Below are positions 1-9,844 of a stretch of DNA of 64,000 bases, one piece after another. Positions within the stretch are counted from its first letter, which is position 1, and each line of letters begins with the position of its first letter. A model generated the notes under the pieces. The model was not told where the DNA came from and did not search any database. It was given only the letters and a program-made list of their open reading frames with translations. The stretch is from Platycnemis pennipes (taxonomy: Eukaryota; Arthropoda; Insecta; Odonata; Platycnemididae): the NCBI GenBank assembly GCA_933228895.1, contig OW121855.1, positions 49,180,698-49,244,697 on the forward strand, written 5' to 3'. Made by a program: the position numbers and the translations under genes.

Positions 1-59
1 AGTTCCAAAAAGGTGACAGTGCAATAACTACTTTGAAAAATATCACCTCCATATTTGTA

Positions 60-1104
60 TTGGGTGTGAGAATAAGTTTCCGCCCTTATTTTTTAAACAA
101 AAGATCTTCATTAGAAATAAAAAAACTAAAGTATGTTCATTCTCAGTACTCTCCTTCTGCAGACTCAACCTTCTCCAACCTTTCAGGTAATGAATGGATT
201 CTTCGAGTGAAAAAATGTGGTTCTTTTGAAGAGATCCATTCATCAAGCCTGTTCTGGATAATTTCATCAGAAGTGAACCACTCTCCAAAAGGGGATGACA
301 GCATGGTTGGCACAAATGGAATTCTGAAGGAGCAATATCTGGTAAATAAGGTGGATGAGGTAGAATTTCCCAGTTTATTTTTATATATATACTTCCCAAT
401 TTCCAGGTATTTCTTAATTGGTCTTGCAATGTTTAGACTTTGTTGTCTTGTGGTAAGATCAGCGTATGGTGCCTGTTGCTCCATTCAGATTTTGTCTCTT
501 TAAGTTCATTTCTAATGTGTAAGTTGTAGACAATAACCCTTGCTGGAGATAGTTTCAGATGGTTTCAGTAGCTTATAATATATGACTTTTTTGATCCCAC
601 CAAATGCATACCATAACCTTTAAGCCATGAATATTTTGCTTTGGAGTGAATGGATGTGATTTGTGGCTCTTCAAGTGTTTGATGTGGATCTTCATTGAGT
701 CAATCTTGCATATTTGTATCCTCAAATTTCCTCAGTGCACCATTGCGTTTTTTGCCACTCACGTCAAAATCACTGCTTTTGAATTGCCAAAACAATTTTT
801 TACACACCTTTGAAGAATAAACACCATCAATATTCACTAAGAAATGTTGTATTTCTGCAGCACTTTTCTTCTAAATAAAGGAATGCAACATTACAATTCC
901 CACAAATGTTCTTGGTTGGAATAAATGTTGGAAATGTTAATGAGAGGAAATGCTTGTTGTTTTTACTTCAAGCTAATGTCAACAGCTGTTTTAAAACTTA
1001 AAGAAACCTCATTCAAATACATGTATTGTTGCTTCAACAAATGAATGAGCAAAACTACTAATGCTATCTTTTATAACAGAGCAGAAAATTATTCCCATAC
1101 CCAA
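60..1104 (-). mobile_element. mariner-like DNA transposon, decayed, with both TIRs
   Basis: A transposase-derived sequence on the minus strand is bounded by 24-bp terminal inverted repeats at 60-83 and 1081-1104 (about 20 of 24 positions agree). Each repeat is flanked by a TA dinucleotide (58-59 and 1105-1106), the target duplication expected for Tc1/mariner insertion. At 1045 bp it is somewhat shorter than a typical 1.3-kb mariner, so internal material is missing. Outer ends read TTGGGTGTGAG. It is a fossil: the reading frame is broken several times. Confidence 0.9.
143..905 (-). pseudogene. mariner transposase pseudogene
   Basis: Minus-strand translation in shifting frames recovers mariner landmarks in the correct order. 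The N-terminal helix-turn-helix part lies near 905-700 (a KLFWQFKSSDFDVSGKKRNG-like stretch followed by an LNEDPHQTLEE-like stretch). A degenerate second catalytic motif (QDN) lies near 450. The third catalytic motif region PHPPYLPDIAPSEFHL lies near 340-290. The C-terminal WISSKEPHFFTRRIHSLPER stretch lies near 230-165. At least two frameshifts and several stops make it non-functional. The family assignment rests on motif recognition, not a search. Confidence 0.88.
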
Positions 1105-1106
1105 TA

Positions 1107-1245
1107 CCTCATAATCCTCTTCTCATGCATTTATGTGCAAAGTCACAGTAATTTCCTGAGTAATATGCTTTTCATATTATTATTTTGTTATTGAAGGTTT
1201 TATAGAGATGAAAGTTGGTGAAAATGGACATTCAATATTTATCAC
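1107..1245. other. spacer without recognisable features
   Basis: AT-rich sequence between the mariner right end and the LINE remnant. No ORF or repeat structure was recognised. Confidence 0.5.
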
Positions 1246-1249
1246 GAAC

Positions 1250-2560
1250 CCTACATTTCAAATAACGTCACTCTTCAGCTCCTTATACTTCCTACCTCCC
1301 AATATTTAATCCATACTTCACATATTTTTCTCCTCCCACTACCTCACTTATTCAACATTCAAACCTCTATCATGACCTTCAAAACACCCTTACCCCTTAA
1401 AACTTACTTCATCCACTCCCTCTATCTCCTCCCAATCTCTTCAATTGACTTCCTTTCCTCCCCTGCCATCTCACCAATCTCCAAATTGGCTTTCCTTTCC
1501 ACCCACCTCACTTTCTCCATCCTTCTCCATACCCACATTTCAAAAGTCCTAAATCTATTTTCATCTTATTTCCATATTAGATTTTTCATTAATCTTTTAT
1601 GTCCTTCCTCAACTACCCTGTCATTAGTTCTCACCTAAGAGTAAATGCTTCTGTTCCAACTCAATGTCCCTTTTTTATCTAACATGCTGTCTACATAGGT
1701 TAATTTTTTCATCTGCTCTAGCTTCTGACTTCCTACTTTGAAATTTAATCTGCCCCTTTTAGTTTCAAAAACTCTCATTACTTTCATTTTCCTGTTGTTT
1801 ATCATCATTCTGTATCTTTTACTCTGTCTTTGTAATGCATCCTGGTCATTATCTAAGTTTCATTCCATTAGTATTCTCTTCTCTATGATCACATTCTGAC
1901 ATTCTGAGTGGCCCTTCCATTGTAAAATCTTAAGCGATCTTTGCCTATAAATTCATTTCCTCTCTTTTCCTACCTTCTCCTGATGGTTCTCAGCATGACT
2001 TTTGACATATGAGAAATCAAACTTATCATCCCGTAGTCTTTGCATACCTGCATTGCCATATTTTTTGGCATAGATATCAGTACAGTTTTTCAAAATCCTC
2101 TGGCCTGCCTCCTTGTATATACTATGAAGAAACCCTTAACCCTTTCGCTGCGGCACACTCTCCAGAAACCTACTCGTCACATGCGGTGGAAAAGTGAAAG
2201 CGGTACAGTGAGAACGAAAAAGAACGTTCACAGCAGCCTACTGTGCGATCATACTAGGTACGTTCACAGCAGCGAAAGGGTTAAACTCTCTAACTTCCAC
2301 CCCTTTCTAAGCTTTTCAGTAGTTCAGATGGAATGCTATCAATACCAACACTTTATCCACCACATTTTTGTGGTGCCTTCTCTAACTCACTATCTGATAT
2401 CCCTGGTCCAACCTCATCCCTATTTGTATCTTTTTCCTCTTCCATAGATAGGGACTGGGGCCATTTTCACAATTTTACCATTCTTCCTCACTTTCCTTCC
2501 ACGTATGCTGAATGTCTTCTGGTTCCATCTCTAAATTTCCTGTGCTGACGTTGATGCATG
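1250..2560 (-). pseudogene. non-LTR retrotransposon (RTE-like) reverse transcriptase remnant
   Basis: Minus-strand translation, with many frameshifts, gives the order expected of this LINE family. An N-terminal RT linker resembling IDSIPSELLKSLER lies near 2330-2290. A motif similar to DYRxISLISHxSKVMLRTI lies near 2050-1985. A strand resembling KRYRMMINNRKMKVM lies near 1840-1780. The C-terminal region FEMWVWRRMEKVRW lies near 1540-1500. The same family supplies the better copy at 11747-14340. The copy is 5'-truncated and is interrupted by a TTAA MITE at 2140-2280. Long pyrimidine-rich runs on the plus strand are its complement, not genes. Confidence 0.8.
2136..2284. mobile_element. 141-bp TTAA-type MITE (piggyBac-like) inside a LINE remnant
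   Basis: The core element, 2140-2280, has perfect 12-bp inverted ends CCCTTTCGCTGC / GCAGCGAAAGGG and is flanked on both sides by TTAA (2136-2139 and 2281-2284), the piggyBac-type target duplication. Flanking LINE coding homology continues on either side. Inside, a CGTTCACAGCAGC word occurs twice in direct orientation (near 2224 and 2261). It has no coding capacity, so it would have needed a transposase in trans. Confidence 0.88.
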
Positions 2561-3164
2561 GTACTGTATTTTAGTTTTTGATGCCTGATAATATTCTAAC
2601 CTTTGAGTGCAAAGCACCTATTTCCCCATCTCTGTGGAGCCACTCCATCCAGGGGTGCCCATCCTCCCCAATGTTGATGGCACATTCTCCCTAAAAACCA
2701 ACAACTCCCCCCTCCCCCCCTCACTCTCACCCCTCTCCCGGTATATAGCAACTTACCAGGTTATAATTTGATAGCCTGTTCAAGGGAATATGGAGTAATG
2801 CCAAGGGTAACGGAGGATTCGGGAAGCTTTTTAATTATTAGCTTCACAAAATCATTTTTAACACTTTTCTGGTAATAGAATCTTAAATCATCATGCACTT
2901 AGTCAACCAGTGTGATATTCATATTTTTAGAGTTCGTTTTAAGGGTTTGGCTACAATGATTTATGACCAAAAAATAAGGATATCTAAACAAACCAAACAT
3001 TTTAACTTAAGATTTGTCTTCAATTAAATGGAACCCTTTTACATCATTGTTCACAGCTCTTATTTACATATTATGTATACTGGTAAACTCAAAAAATAGT
3101 AATAAAATAATACAGATAAAATCAGTATGTACTGATGGTGGTGGTACCATTTTGACTACCCTAC
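2561..3164. other. non-coding stretch, nothing recognised
   Basis: Contains a C-rich run near 2700-2740 and AT-rich sequence, but no ORF, tRNA or inverted terminal structure that I can support. Confidence 0.4.
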
Positions 3165-5611
3165 CCTTGATGTCCTTTATACTGTAGTAGTTTTTTTCTT
3201 TGCTCACTAGACAAAGCAAATTTTTCTATAACTTCACTGTTTTGAATGGGTTTAAAAATGTCTTTTGCGGAAGAAAGGACAAGCATGTCGAAGAGCCAGA
3301 CATCTCCCATGCTGCTACTCAGCCTAATTTTTACATTTCATAATCTGCTCATAACCCTCTGTGCTGAGCAACTTGTTGCTGGCAATGCCAGAAGTATCTT
3401 GTATAACATCATTAGGTAAGGAAATCCAGAGATATTTAATAAACACCTAAAAGGCCCAATGGATCCTTTCTTGACCATTGATCCAGAAATATTTGTTTGA
3501 CTATATTAAGATCTGTACTTGGACCATCAGGCTTGTCATCACGAGAATCTTGGGTGTCACTTTTGTCATTATTTTGGCTCAGACTCTCATCAGTCAAGCT
3601 CAGCACATATGATTAATCAATGCTTGGGTAACTAGCTTTGTACAGTTCACTAAATACATCAAATTCTTCACAAAGTTCTTCACCATCGATTCCGTATTAC
3701 TCACACAAGTCACGACGAGAATTGGCCTTAGAGTATTATCCATATTTTTCACAACATTGTGTAAACCTTCATGGGAAAAGTAAGTCATATGTTTGACACT
3801 ATTTAGAGAACTTTCTGGAAACCAATCCTGCAGCTGAACACTTAGGGAATCAAGGATTTGAAAGTACACTTCTCATCTTATTTTCGCTCTTGGGTGAGTT
3901 AGTGTGTCATCAATGGCAAGTTCGTCCATGAACCTTTTTCTTTTACGAATTATTCAGTTGGAAGTTGTGTTGCTGGAGGTTGTGTTCAACTGTGAAATGA
4001 TTGATGCAATACGTGATTTTGCTCCTTGCTTCATCATTCCTCATGGCCTCCTCTCTTGAAATGGTCTCAGAAATAACAGTTGGAACAATTACACAGTCAA
4101 TGAATTTTAACTGTAAATAAACAGTTAATGGTTACGAGATTTTGAAGACTTCTGAAGCAATTTGCATGGTTGCAATGGTGTCATAATCGGATATTGCTTT
4201 TAGAAGTCCCTTTGCTGATGCCCTTGAATCCGTCTCTGATATTTTGTCTTTGGATAATTCACCCAACACTTCTCTTAGCACATCGCAGAAAGGAAAAATT
4301 GTGTTGAGGGCATCAATTTTGCTTGATCATCTAGTCAAGTTTACTCTCTTTAGTTGCATTCTACTGGCTGGATATGGGGCTTTTTTTTTTAACTTTTCAC
4401 TGAATGCATGATTTATTTTGTGGCCAGACATGAACTCATATGGCTCTTGAAGAATTGAGAACATGTCCCAAACTTAAGGACGAATATTCATGGACTTCAC
4501 AACGACCAAGGAAAATATGTGCAAGTAACACCAAATATAGTAAGCTTTAGGGCACTCTCTGAGCACAATTGACTTAACTCCATTAAATCCACCATGCATG
4601 TTTCCCACACAATCCATCCTCTGTCCTACTATGCCACTTGTGTCAATACCAATTGTTCGCAGAGTATTAAACAGCTCAGATGACAAGTGCTCACCAGTTG
4701 TGTCTCCACTGGTGAACACCTTGAGAAATTGCTCCTCTGGTTTCACATTGTCTTTGATTTCCCCCTGCCCATCAATGAGTTTGACATATCTTACTAGAAC
4801 AGTTGTACTTTCCTTCTTGCTGATATCTTGAGTAGAGTCAAGAATTATGGAGCACGTGTTGGTTTTAATAACACCCTCGATGACTTTTGAAACAACTATA
4901 TCATTTGTGGTGGTTATTAAATCAAACATGTTTCAATAGCTAAGCAGATAAGATACAAGTTTTTTCTTTTCTTTTGATTTGTCAAGCTTCTACAAATAAA
5001 CTCTTTCATCTGGGTTGTACTTTGCAAGCAATCTGAATAAGTTTAAAAGTTTTCTATCCAGTGAGTCTTAATTTCTGAAGGGCAACATCTCCCCTGCTAG
5101 ATAATGGCTGCAGTCTATTATGACCGATAGAACTTCACAGTGGTGATTTACCAATTTGTTCAGTCAAATCTTTATCAACCTTTTTTTTACTGATCCATTG
5201 AAGCCTTGGACTTTGAGAAGATATATGGGCTTTGGAATTTTCATGGAGATCTATGTTTCAAACCGCTCTGTGGTCTGTTCATCCCCTATAACCTGTAGTA
5301 CCCCAAATAGTTCTTTCTGTATGCAAAGAAAATATCAGAAAATGTAAGCAAAAGACAGCATTCCTGTATTTACTATAAACAAGCTATTTACATTTTACTA
5401 TTCCGTTTGGTAGAAGAACTGTTTTTACTTTCGGATTGAATTTCCTTTCGCACAAAGTTGGAAAAACGATAGAGTGTAGATTTTGAGATTCTAATTCCAA
5501 AGCTTCATTAATAAGTTCAGGTAAAAGCTTTTTGTTGGTATAGTAATCTCTGAAGTCATCTAGATATGCTGTAGTTTCCTTTGAAAGGGAAGGTTTGTTC
5601 ATTTTTTCCAC
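3165..5611 (-). pseudogene. hAT-family transposase pseudogene (ZMYM1/TTF-like, DUF4371 type)
   Basis: Reading the minus strand from high to low coordinates shows the domain order of this hAT group. An N-terminal segment (RKFNPKVKTVLLPNGIVKCK, 5384-5611) is followed by a decayed TTF-type zinc-finger region near 5370-5230. The DUF4371 segment follows, with a LLNLFRLLAKYNPDERVYL-like stretch near 5060-4980. The catalytic-domain segment at 4474-4929 contains SIILDSTQDISKKESTTVLV. A degenerate middle lies at 3600-3870. The C-terminal dimerisation motif is at about 3420-3170 (LLALPATSCSAQRVMSRL then SSMGDVWLFDMLVLSSAKDI). Several stops and frameshifts interrupt it. About 2.4 kb is close to the expected length of the ORF. 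I did not find convincing TIRs or an 8-bp duplication. Confidence 0.88.
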
Positions 5612-5664
5612 TTCACTTTCAAGAATGGGGCCTTGATGGGGATAGATGGTATCATGGCTGACAC

Positions 5665-6838
5665 AATCAAAGCCACATCAGGAGTTCCCCAGGAGTGTTA
5701 TAGGTCCACTTCTATTCTTTTTGTGCATAAACGATTTGGGTACCATAGTTAATAGTAAGCTTAGACTTTTTGCTGACCATTTTGCTGACCATGGTGTACT
5801 GGGTTATATCAAAAGAAGAAGATAGGGAATCACTTAGCAAGGATTTATACGCAATTCAAGAGTGGTGTGATAAATGGCAGTTAGAACTTAACCTTAACAC
5901 ATTCAACCCGGAATATTTCTGGTGTGCAATCGTGAAAAACAGAAAGCGTTTTCTGCCACATTAATTTGGCCAGTCACTCAAATGTGATTTAAAATTTGTT
6001 AAAAATTTTTGTAAATAACGAAACTCGATAATTTATTAAAGACATGGATTCTTGTCCTTCAGAGAGGTCTTCCGAGAGGTCTTCAGTGAGGTCATCAGAG
6101 AGGTCATTAAGAGACGCGAATGCGCATCCTTTGGTATCCTGACAACGCACCTCAGACGTGCATTCGCGTCCGTCGGGTTGAATTTGTTAAAAAGCGTGTA
6201 GCTATTAATTTTTGGAAGAGGAACAATTCAATAGAGCGAATCTAGAGCATTAGTGGCACAAAAATAGAAAGCATTGAAACTATAAAGTACTTGGTGTAAC
6301 AATCACTAAAGATTTATTGTGGGGAAGACACATGCAGGAAATATGCTGCCAAGCCAAGAGAAAATTAGGATTTATTAAAAGAGTACTTGGGAAATGTGAT
6401 GTGAAGACAAAGGAGCGATGTCACTTTTAACTAGTTAGACCCCACCTTGAATATGTAGCCTATGTATGGGATCCGAATGAAATAGGTTTGATCAGACACA
6501 GTGTGCAGCATACGGCAGCTAGGTTCGTTAAAAGATGTTACGATAGGTTGAGTATTGTATCAGAATTAATACAAGAATTAGGTTGGGAATCATCATTAGA
6601 TCGTAGTTTAAAATACAGAGTAAACCTATTGCAGACATTTAAAATGGAAGATCTTACTGAAGATGTTAGATATATATTAAAAACACCAGCGTATTATGCT
6701 AGATTCAATCAGACACATAAGATTAGAGAGAGAGTTTGTCGTACCAATAGGTTTCAAATGTCAATTTTCCCCCGTACTATAAGAGAACACAATAGGCAGC
6801 ATAGCAAAGGGATAGGTAGGCAACATTTTGTAGAGTAG
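5665..6838 (+). pseudogene. jockey/CR1-like LINE reverse transcriptase remnant, split by a MITE
   Basis: The first part (5665-5893) shows, across frameshifts, the SGVPQGSVxGPLLF-like motif, an INDL stretch and a degenerate FADD box (here FADH), then EWCDKWQLELNL. After the MITE at 5898-6186 the same protein continues with KKRVAINFWK, a YLGVTI-like stretch near 6290 and RPHLEYVAYVWDP near 6440. The open C-terminal segment at 6488-6838 (AARFVKRCYD, then LIQELGWESS, then FPRTIREHN) is the classic end of jockey/CR1 reverse transcriptases. Several in-frame stops show that it is dead. The 5' half of the element, including the endonuclease, is missing. Confidence 0.88.
5894..6190. mobile_element. 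289-bp TTAA-type MITE inserted in the reverse transcriptase
   Basis: The element core 5898-6186 begins CACATTCAACCCG and ends with the inverted copy (right end read inward: CAAATTCAACCCG), 12 of 13 positions identical. TTAA flanks both sides (5894-5897 and 6187-6190). Removing the element with one TTAA rejoins the host reading frame exactly (ELNL|KKRVAINF). The interior holds degenerate tandem copies of a GAGAGGTCNTC unit at about 6060-6115. Its TIRs differ from those of the MITE at 2140-2280, so this is a second TTAA family. Confidence 0.92.
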
Positions 6839-7148
6839 TCTGTAGCACATGATGAATTGTATTAACAGCAAATCCCTTTCTTTTATGTAGATACTAACCA
6901 TGTAGCTACATGTGACCCATATTATTAGTTATTATTACCCATATTATATTTGCAAGAAGCTTTGATTATCATGACACCAAGAGTTGTTCCATGGATAAAA
7001 ATATATAACTGTTTTTTTTTAATGAATATTTTTATAAGAATTAATTTTTCAAAGATATTTAAATTAAAAATATAACTGCCGTACTAAATGCCTTCATATT
7101 GTAACTCATTTGTTACTGCTTAGAAAAACCTGTCATAATTCCGGCGCC
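6839..7148. other. LINE 3' flank and AT-rich spacer
   Basis: No coding signal. A perfect 14-bp palindrome, CATGTAGCTACATG, lies at 6899-6912. The first part may be the 3' UTR of the jockey-like copy. No poly(A) tail or target duplication was identified. Confidence 0.4.
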
Positions 7149-7149
7149 C

Positions 7150-7232
7150 TCTATATAGTGGACACCTCTCCATGGGGTCAACCTCTCAATTTTTTTGGTC
7201 TGAAACATCTCCTCTATTGGGAGGTTTGACTG
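7150..7232. mobile_element. truncated pogo/Tigger-like MITE end
   Basis: The right end reads inward as CAGTCAAACCTCCCAATAGA and is followed by TA (7233-7234). Together with the text resembling GTGGACACCTCTCC and TTTTTTTGGTCTGAAAC, this is the usual look of pogo-type non-autonomous elements with CAGT ends. A matching left terminus was not found, so this copy is partial. Confidence 0.55.
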
Positions 7233-7260
7233 TAATATCTATCTTTCTCTTTTAGTATTT

Positions 7261-7700
7261 GCAAAGTTAAGGAAAGAAAACTAAAAATTGGCTCAGCAAT
7301 ATGGTGTATTACAATAAGAGTGCATTAAGAATATACATGTATAGATGAAAAATAATAAGGATACAGATATAAAGTTAAACATATATGAAAGCAAGTAAAT
7401 TGATACCAATATGTGGATATAGAATACAGTCAAGCCCGTTTATAATGAATTTGAAGGTGCCGAATATTTACTTCTTAATAACTGAACTTTGTTATATGTG
7501 GACCAGTTTTTCAGAGCCTCTCTTTGACGGGGAATAGCCATCACTTCATTATAACCGGAACTTTTAATAAACGGGTTTGATATAAGTGGGCTTGACTGTA
7601 TATGGAAACAAAGAAATTAACACCAAATTAAGGGTAGAGGGAATAGATAAAGGTACAGATATACATTAATAGGCTGTCACTTGGCAATTATACCAAACAA
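7261..7700. repeat. copy 1 of a local duplication (interrupted by a MITE)
   Basis: Sequence from about 7275 (aactaaaaattggctca) through ataaggatacagat, gataccaatatgtggat and, after the MITE, accaaattaagggt and gggaatagataaaggta is repeated in the same order and orientation at 7787-8060. The copies are diverged, with small indels, so the duplication is old. Copy 1 contains the pogo-like MITE 7437-7598; copy 2 does not. Confidence 0.85.
7435..7600. mobile_element. 162-bp pogo/Tigger-like MITE with TA duplication
   Basis: The core 7437-7598 has inverted ends CAGTCAAGCCCGTTTATA and, read inward from the right, CAGTCAAGCCCACTTATA (16 of 18 identical), bounded by TA at 7435-7436 and 7599-7600. The paralogous copy at about 7961-7975 lacks the element and shows a single TA-type site, which confirms the boundaries. 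It has no coding capacity. Confidence 0.92.
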
Positions 7701-7786
7701 ATTAAAATGATTCTGCTTTAAATAGAGTCAAGTATAATCTGTAATATAGGTATGTCTAGGCTTCACCCTTGGGGCAAAAAACTACA

Positions 7787-8060
7787 GCAAACTAAAAATT
7801 GGCTCAAGAAAATTACAATATGAGTGGATTACAATATGGGTGGATTACAATATGAGCACTTCAGAATACAAATATATAGATGCCTACAAATAATCAGGAT
7901 ACAGATTTAAAGTTACACATTTGTGAATGCAAGTACATTTGATACCAATATGTGGATATAAAGTACATATATAGAAAAAAAGAATTTCACCCCAAATTAA
8001 GGGTTAAGGGAATAGATAAAGGTAAAGGTGTGCATTAATGGGCTATCAATTGGCATCAAA
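7787..8060. repeat. copy 2 of the local duplication (empty MITE site)
   Basis: Colinear with 7261-7700 minus the MITE. The stretch after ataccaatatgtggatat reads aaagtacatatatag, the uninterrupted equivalent of the MITE target. A 17-bp attacaatatgrgtggatt motif is locally repeated near 7822-7852 in this copy only. Confidence 0.85.
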
Positions 8061-8061
8061 T

Positions 8062-8240
8062 CATTCTGAAAGGGTGTATGGCAGGTACCCTCATCCTGGT
8101 ACTCCTCAGCTTTTATGTATATTCTTCTGTGGATGATTTTTGTCAATATCTTCGAGGCATGTGTGGGCAGGCTTATGGACCTACAACTTTCAGTTTCAAT
8201 CCTCTTCTTTTTGAAGCACCTGGATGAGGTTTGAGGTTCA
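8062..8240 (-). pseudogene. fragment of RTE-like LINE reverse transcriptase
   Basis: Minus-strand translation contains KKKRIETESCRSISLPTHAS followed by KILTKIIHRRIYIKAEE, which matches the RT block of the better LINE copy (there HAINILTRIIYKKIEKKAEE-like near 12960). Only this block survives. It sits on the wrong side of the 8362-8600 3'-end fragment to belong to the same copy, so it is a separate insertion or the product of rearrangement. Confidence 0.7.
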
Positions 8241-8361
8241 GAAAATTTCAAGTTCAGAAAAAAATAAGAGCACAAGAGAAGCAAATTTGGGCTCAGGCTT
8301 CTTCATATGCATAGTCTTATTTTGCATTAAAATCCTTGCAATTGCAACAATCACCAAGGAA

Positions 8362-8600
8362 TCAAAATCATCATCATCAGGGGTCAACAATCCTAGGATT
8401 TGTTTGACGTAGCCCTCCACTCTATTCTTCTATGAGCCAGCTGCTTCATTTTATCGTAATTCCTTTCTTTTACACCCTTCATAACCTATACCATTATCTC
8501 ATTTGAGGCCTGCCTTTTCCATTCTTCCCATTCACTTTGGTATGATTTACCCTTGACTTCCTTCTCAAGGTCTGCGTATATCTTCTCTGTTGTCTACATA
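8362..8600 (-). repeat. 5'-truncated 3' end of the RTE-like LINE
   Basis: The plus strand reads atcatcatcat, then caatcctaggatttgtttgacg, then gaggcctgccttttccatt. This is the same order as the 3' end of the LINE at 11747-11910. The (ATC)n run on the plus strand is the element's simple-repeat 3' tail, (GAT)n on its own sense strand. Confidence 0.8.
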
Positions 8601-9302
8601 TCACATATGGTCTTGTTGTAAATTGTAGTTTATCCATTTAAAAAAAAGAAAAATCAGATATTTTGAAACACTCTAGGATGAATATTTAATTATGTACGTA
8701 AATTGAGTGAGAAACTTCAGTCTTCACCTCAGTCATTTGTTTTATAGATGAGCATATAATTCATTAAAATTGAGGTCCAACAGCATGTTCAATTCAAACC
8801 TTAGAGCAGGAATCTAGTTTTTTTCTCTAAGCTATCTATGATCAACAAAAAAAATCTGATTGTCAGTCAGTCACGCTGGTTTGGTATGGCTATATATGGT
8901 TGACTAAGCATCATCCAAATGTTTAACTCCCTTCTTCACCCTCCTGAGTCTGTGGCTGTGTGAACAACAATATGTTTTCTCATGCTGTTTTTATTGTGTT
9001 AAACATTTTGCATAATTCTTTTGTGACATTTAAAATCAGTTCTACTGGCGATGACTTCATATTTTGACAGTATTTCACATGTTTAGTCTTTTCACCAAGT
9101 AATCACACACTGTCGATAATAGTTTTTTTAAATTATAGCCTCTGTTTTGGTGAAATTGCAACACCTGCCATACCAGAGGATAACCATTTATATAATTATA
9201 TTGCATATTCCCTGCTGTGTGAGACATGTGGTGTCATATGTGGGCTATGTGGAAAAGTTACTGAGTCATATTGTTACGTTGTACCCTATTTTATGTGGTG
9301 AT
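8601..9302. other. non-coding stretch, nothing recognised
   Basis: AT-rich, with no ORF above noise and no clear repeat structure. Confidence 0.4.
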
Positions 9303-9471
9303 CCCAGCTAGCACAGGGGATATCGTTTCCCAGATATGAAGGGGATATATAACGGAAAAGGTGCTCTTCGGATTTCAGGGACGGATATCACGGAGAAAAC
9401 ATGTCAGCGACTTATCCGTGATCATAATAATGGATCCACTCGTAAGAATAGAAGTAGTTAAATATTAATAT

Positions 9472-9499
9472 TGTAATTTAATCAATTGATTAAATTACA
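9472..9499. repeat. perfect 28-bp palindrome
   Basis: Each half reads TGTAATTTAATCAA, followed directly by its reverse complement with no spacer. It lies about 170 bp inside the left end of the 9303-11433 element. It could be a dimeric binding site or a cruciform-prone point. Confidence 0.9.
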
Positions 9500-9757
9500 C
9501 TGTTAATTATTTAGTGAGAGATTACTCTCAGGAAGGACTAAATTCTTTCTGGTGTATTATATCTAATGCGGGCTTGAGCTACACGGTAGCAGACATTTGG
9601 CGAAATTTAGCTCGCTCTCTCGGCCAATTCCGGAAAAACATGTGAAAAAATGAAACTCTTTCGCCATGTGAAAATCGCCATCTTTGGAGCCCGTCTTACT
9701 TTGGTAATAAATCTGCGCTCGCTTCCTTGCTTTGCTCATTTCATTATTCCTGCTGCA

Positions 9758-9844
9758 ATGGTAAATAATCAGATGCCGAGAAGAATCCAACGACCTAGTT
9801 CAACGAATATACATCGCAACCAGCTTCTTGTACGAGACAATAAG
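9758..9844 (+). other. possible small first exon inside the 9303-11433 element
   Basis: An ATG at 9758 opens 29 codons rich in R, N and Q (MVNNQMPRRIQRPSSTNIHR and on), ending at a good splice-donor-like sequence AAG|GTAAGG. No homology was recognised and no downstream exon was identified. It may be chance. Confidence 0.2.

Noticed and set aside
1372..1638. 88-codon plus-strand ORF rich in S, L, F and P
   Set aside because: It is the complement of the LINE remnant, whose minus-strand translation shows RT C-terminal motifs.
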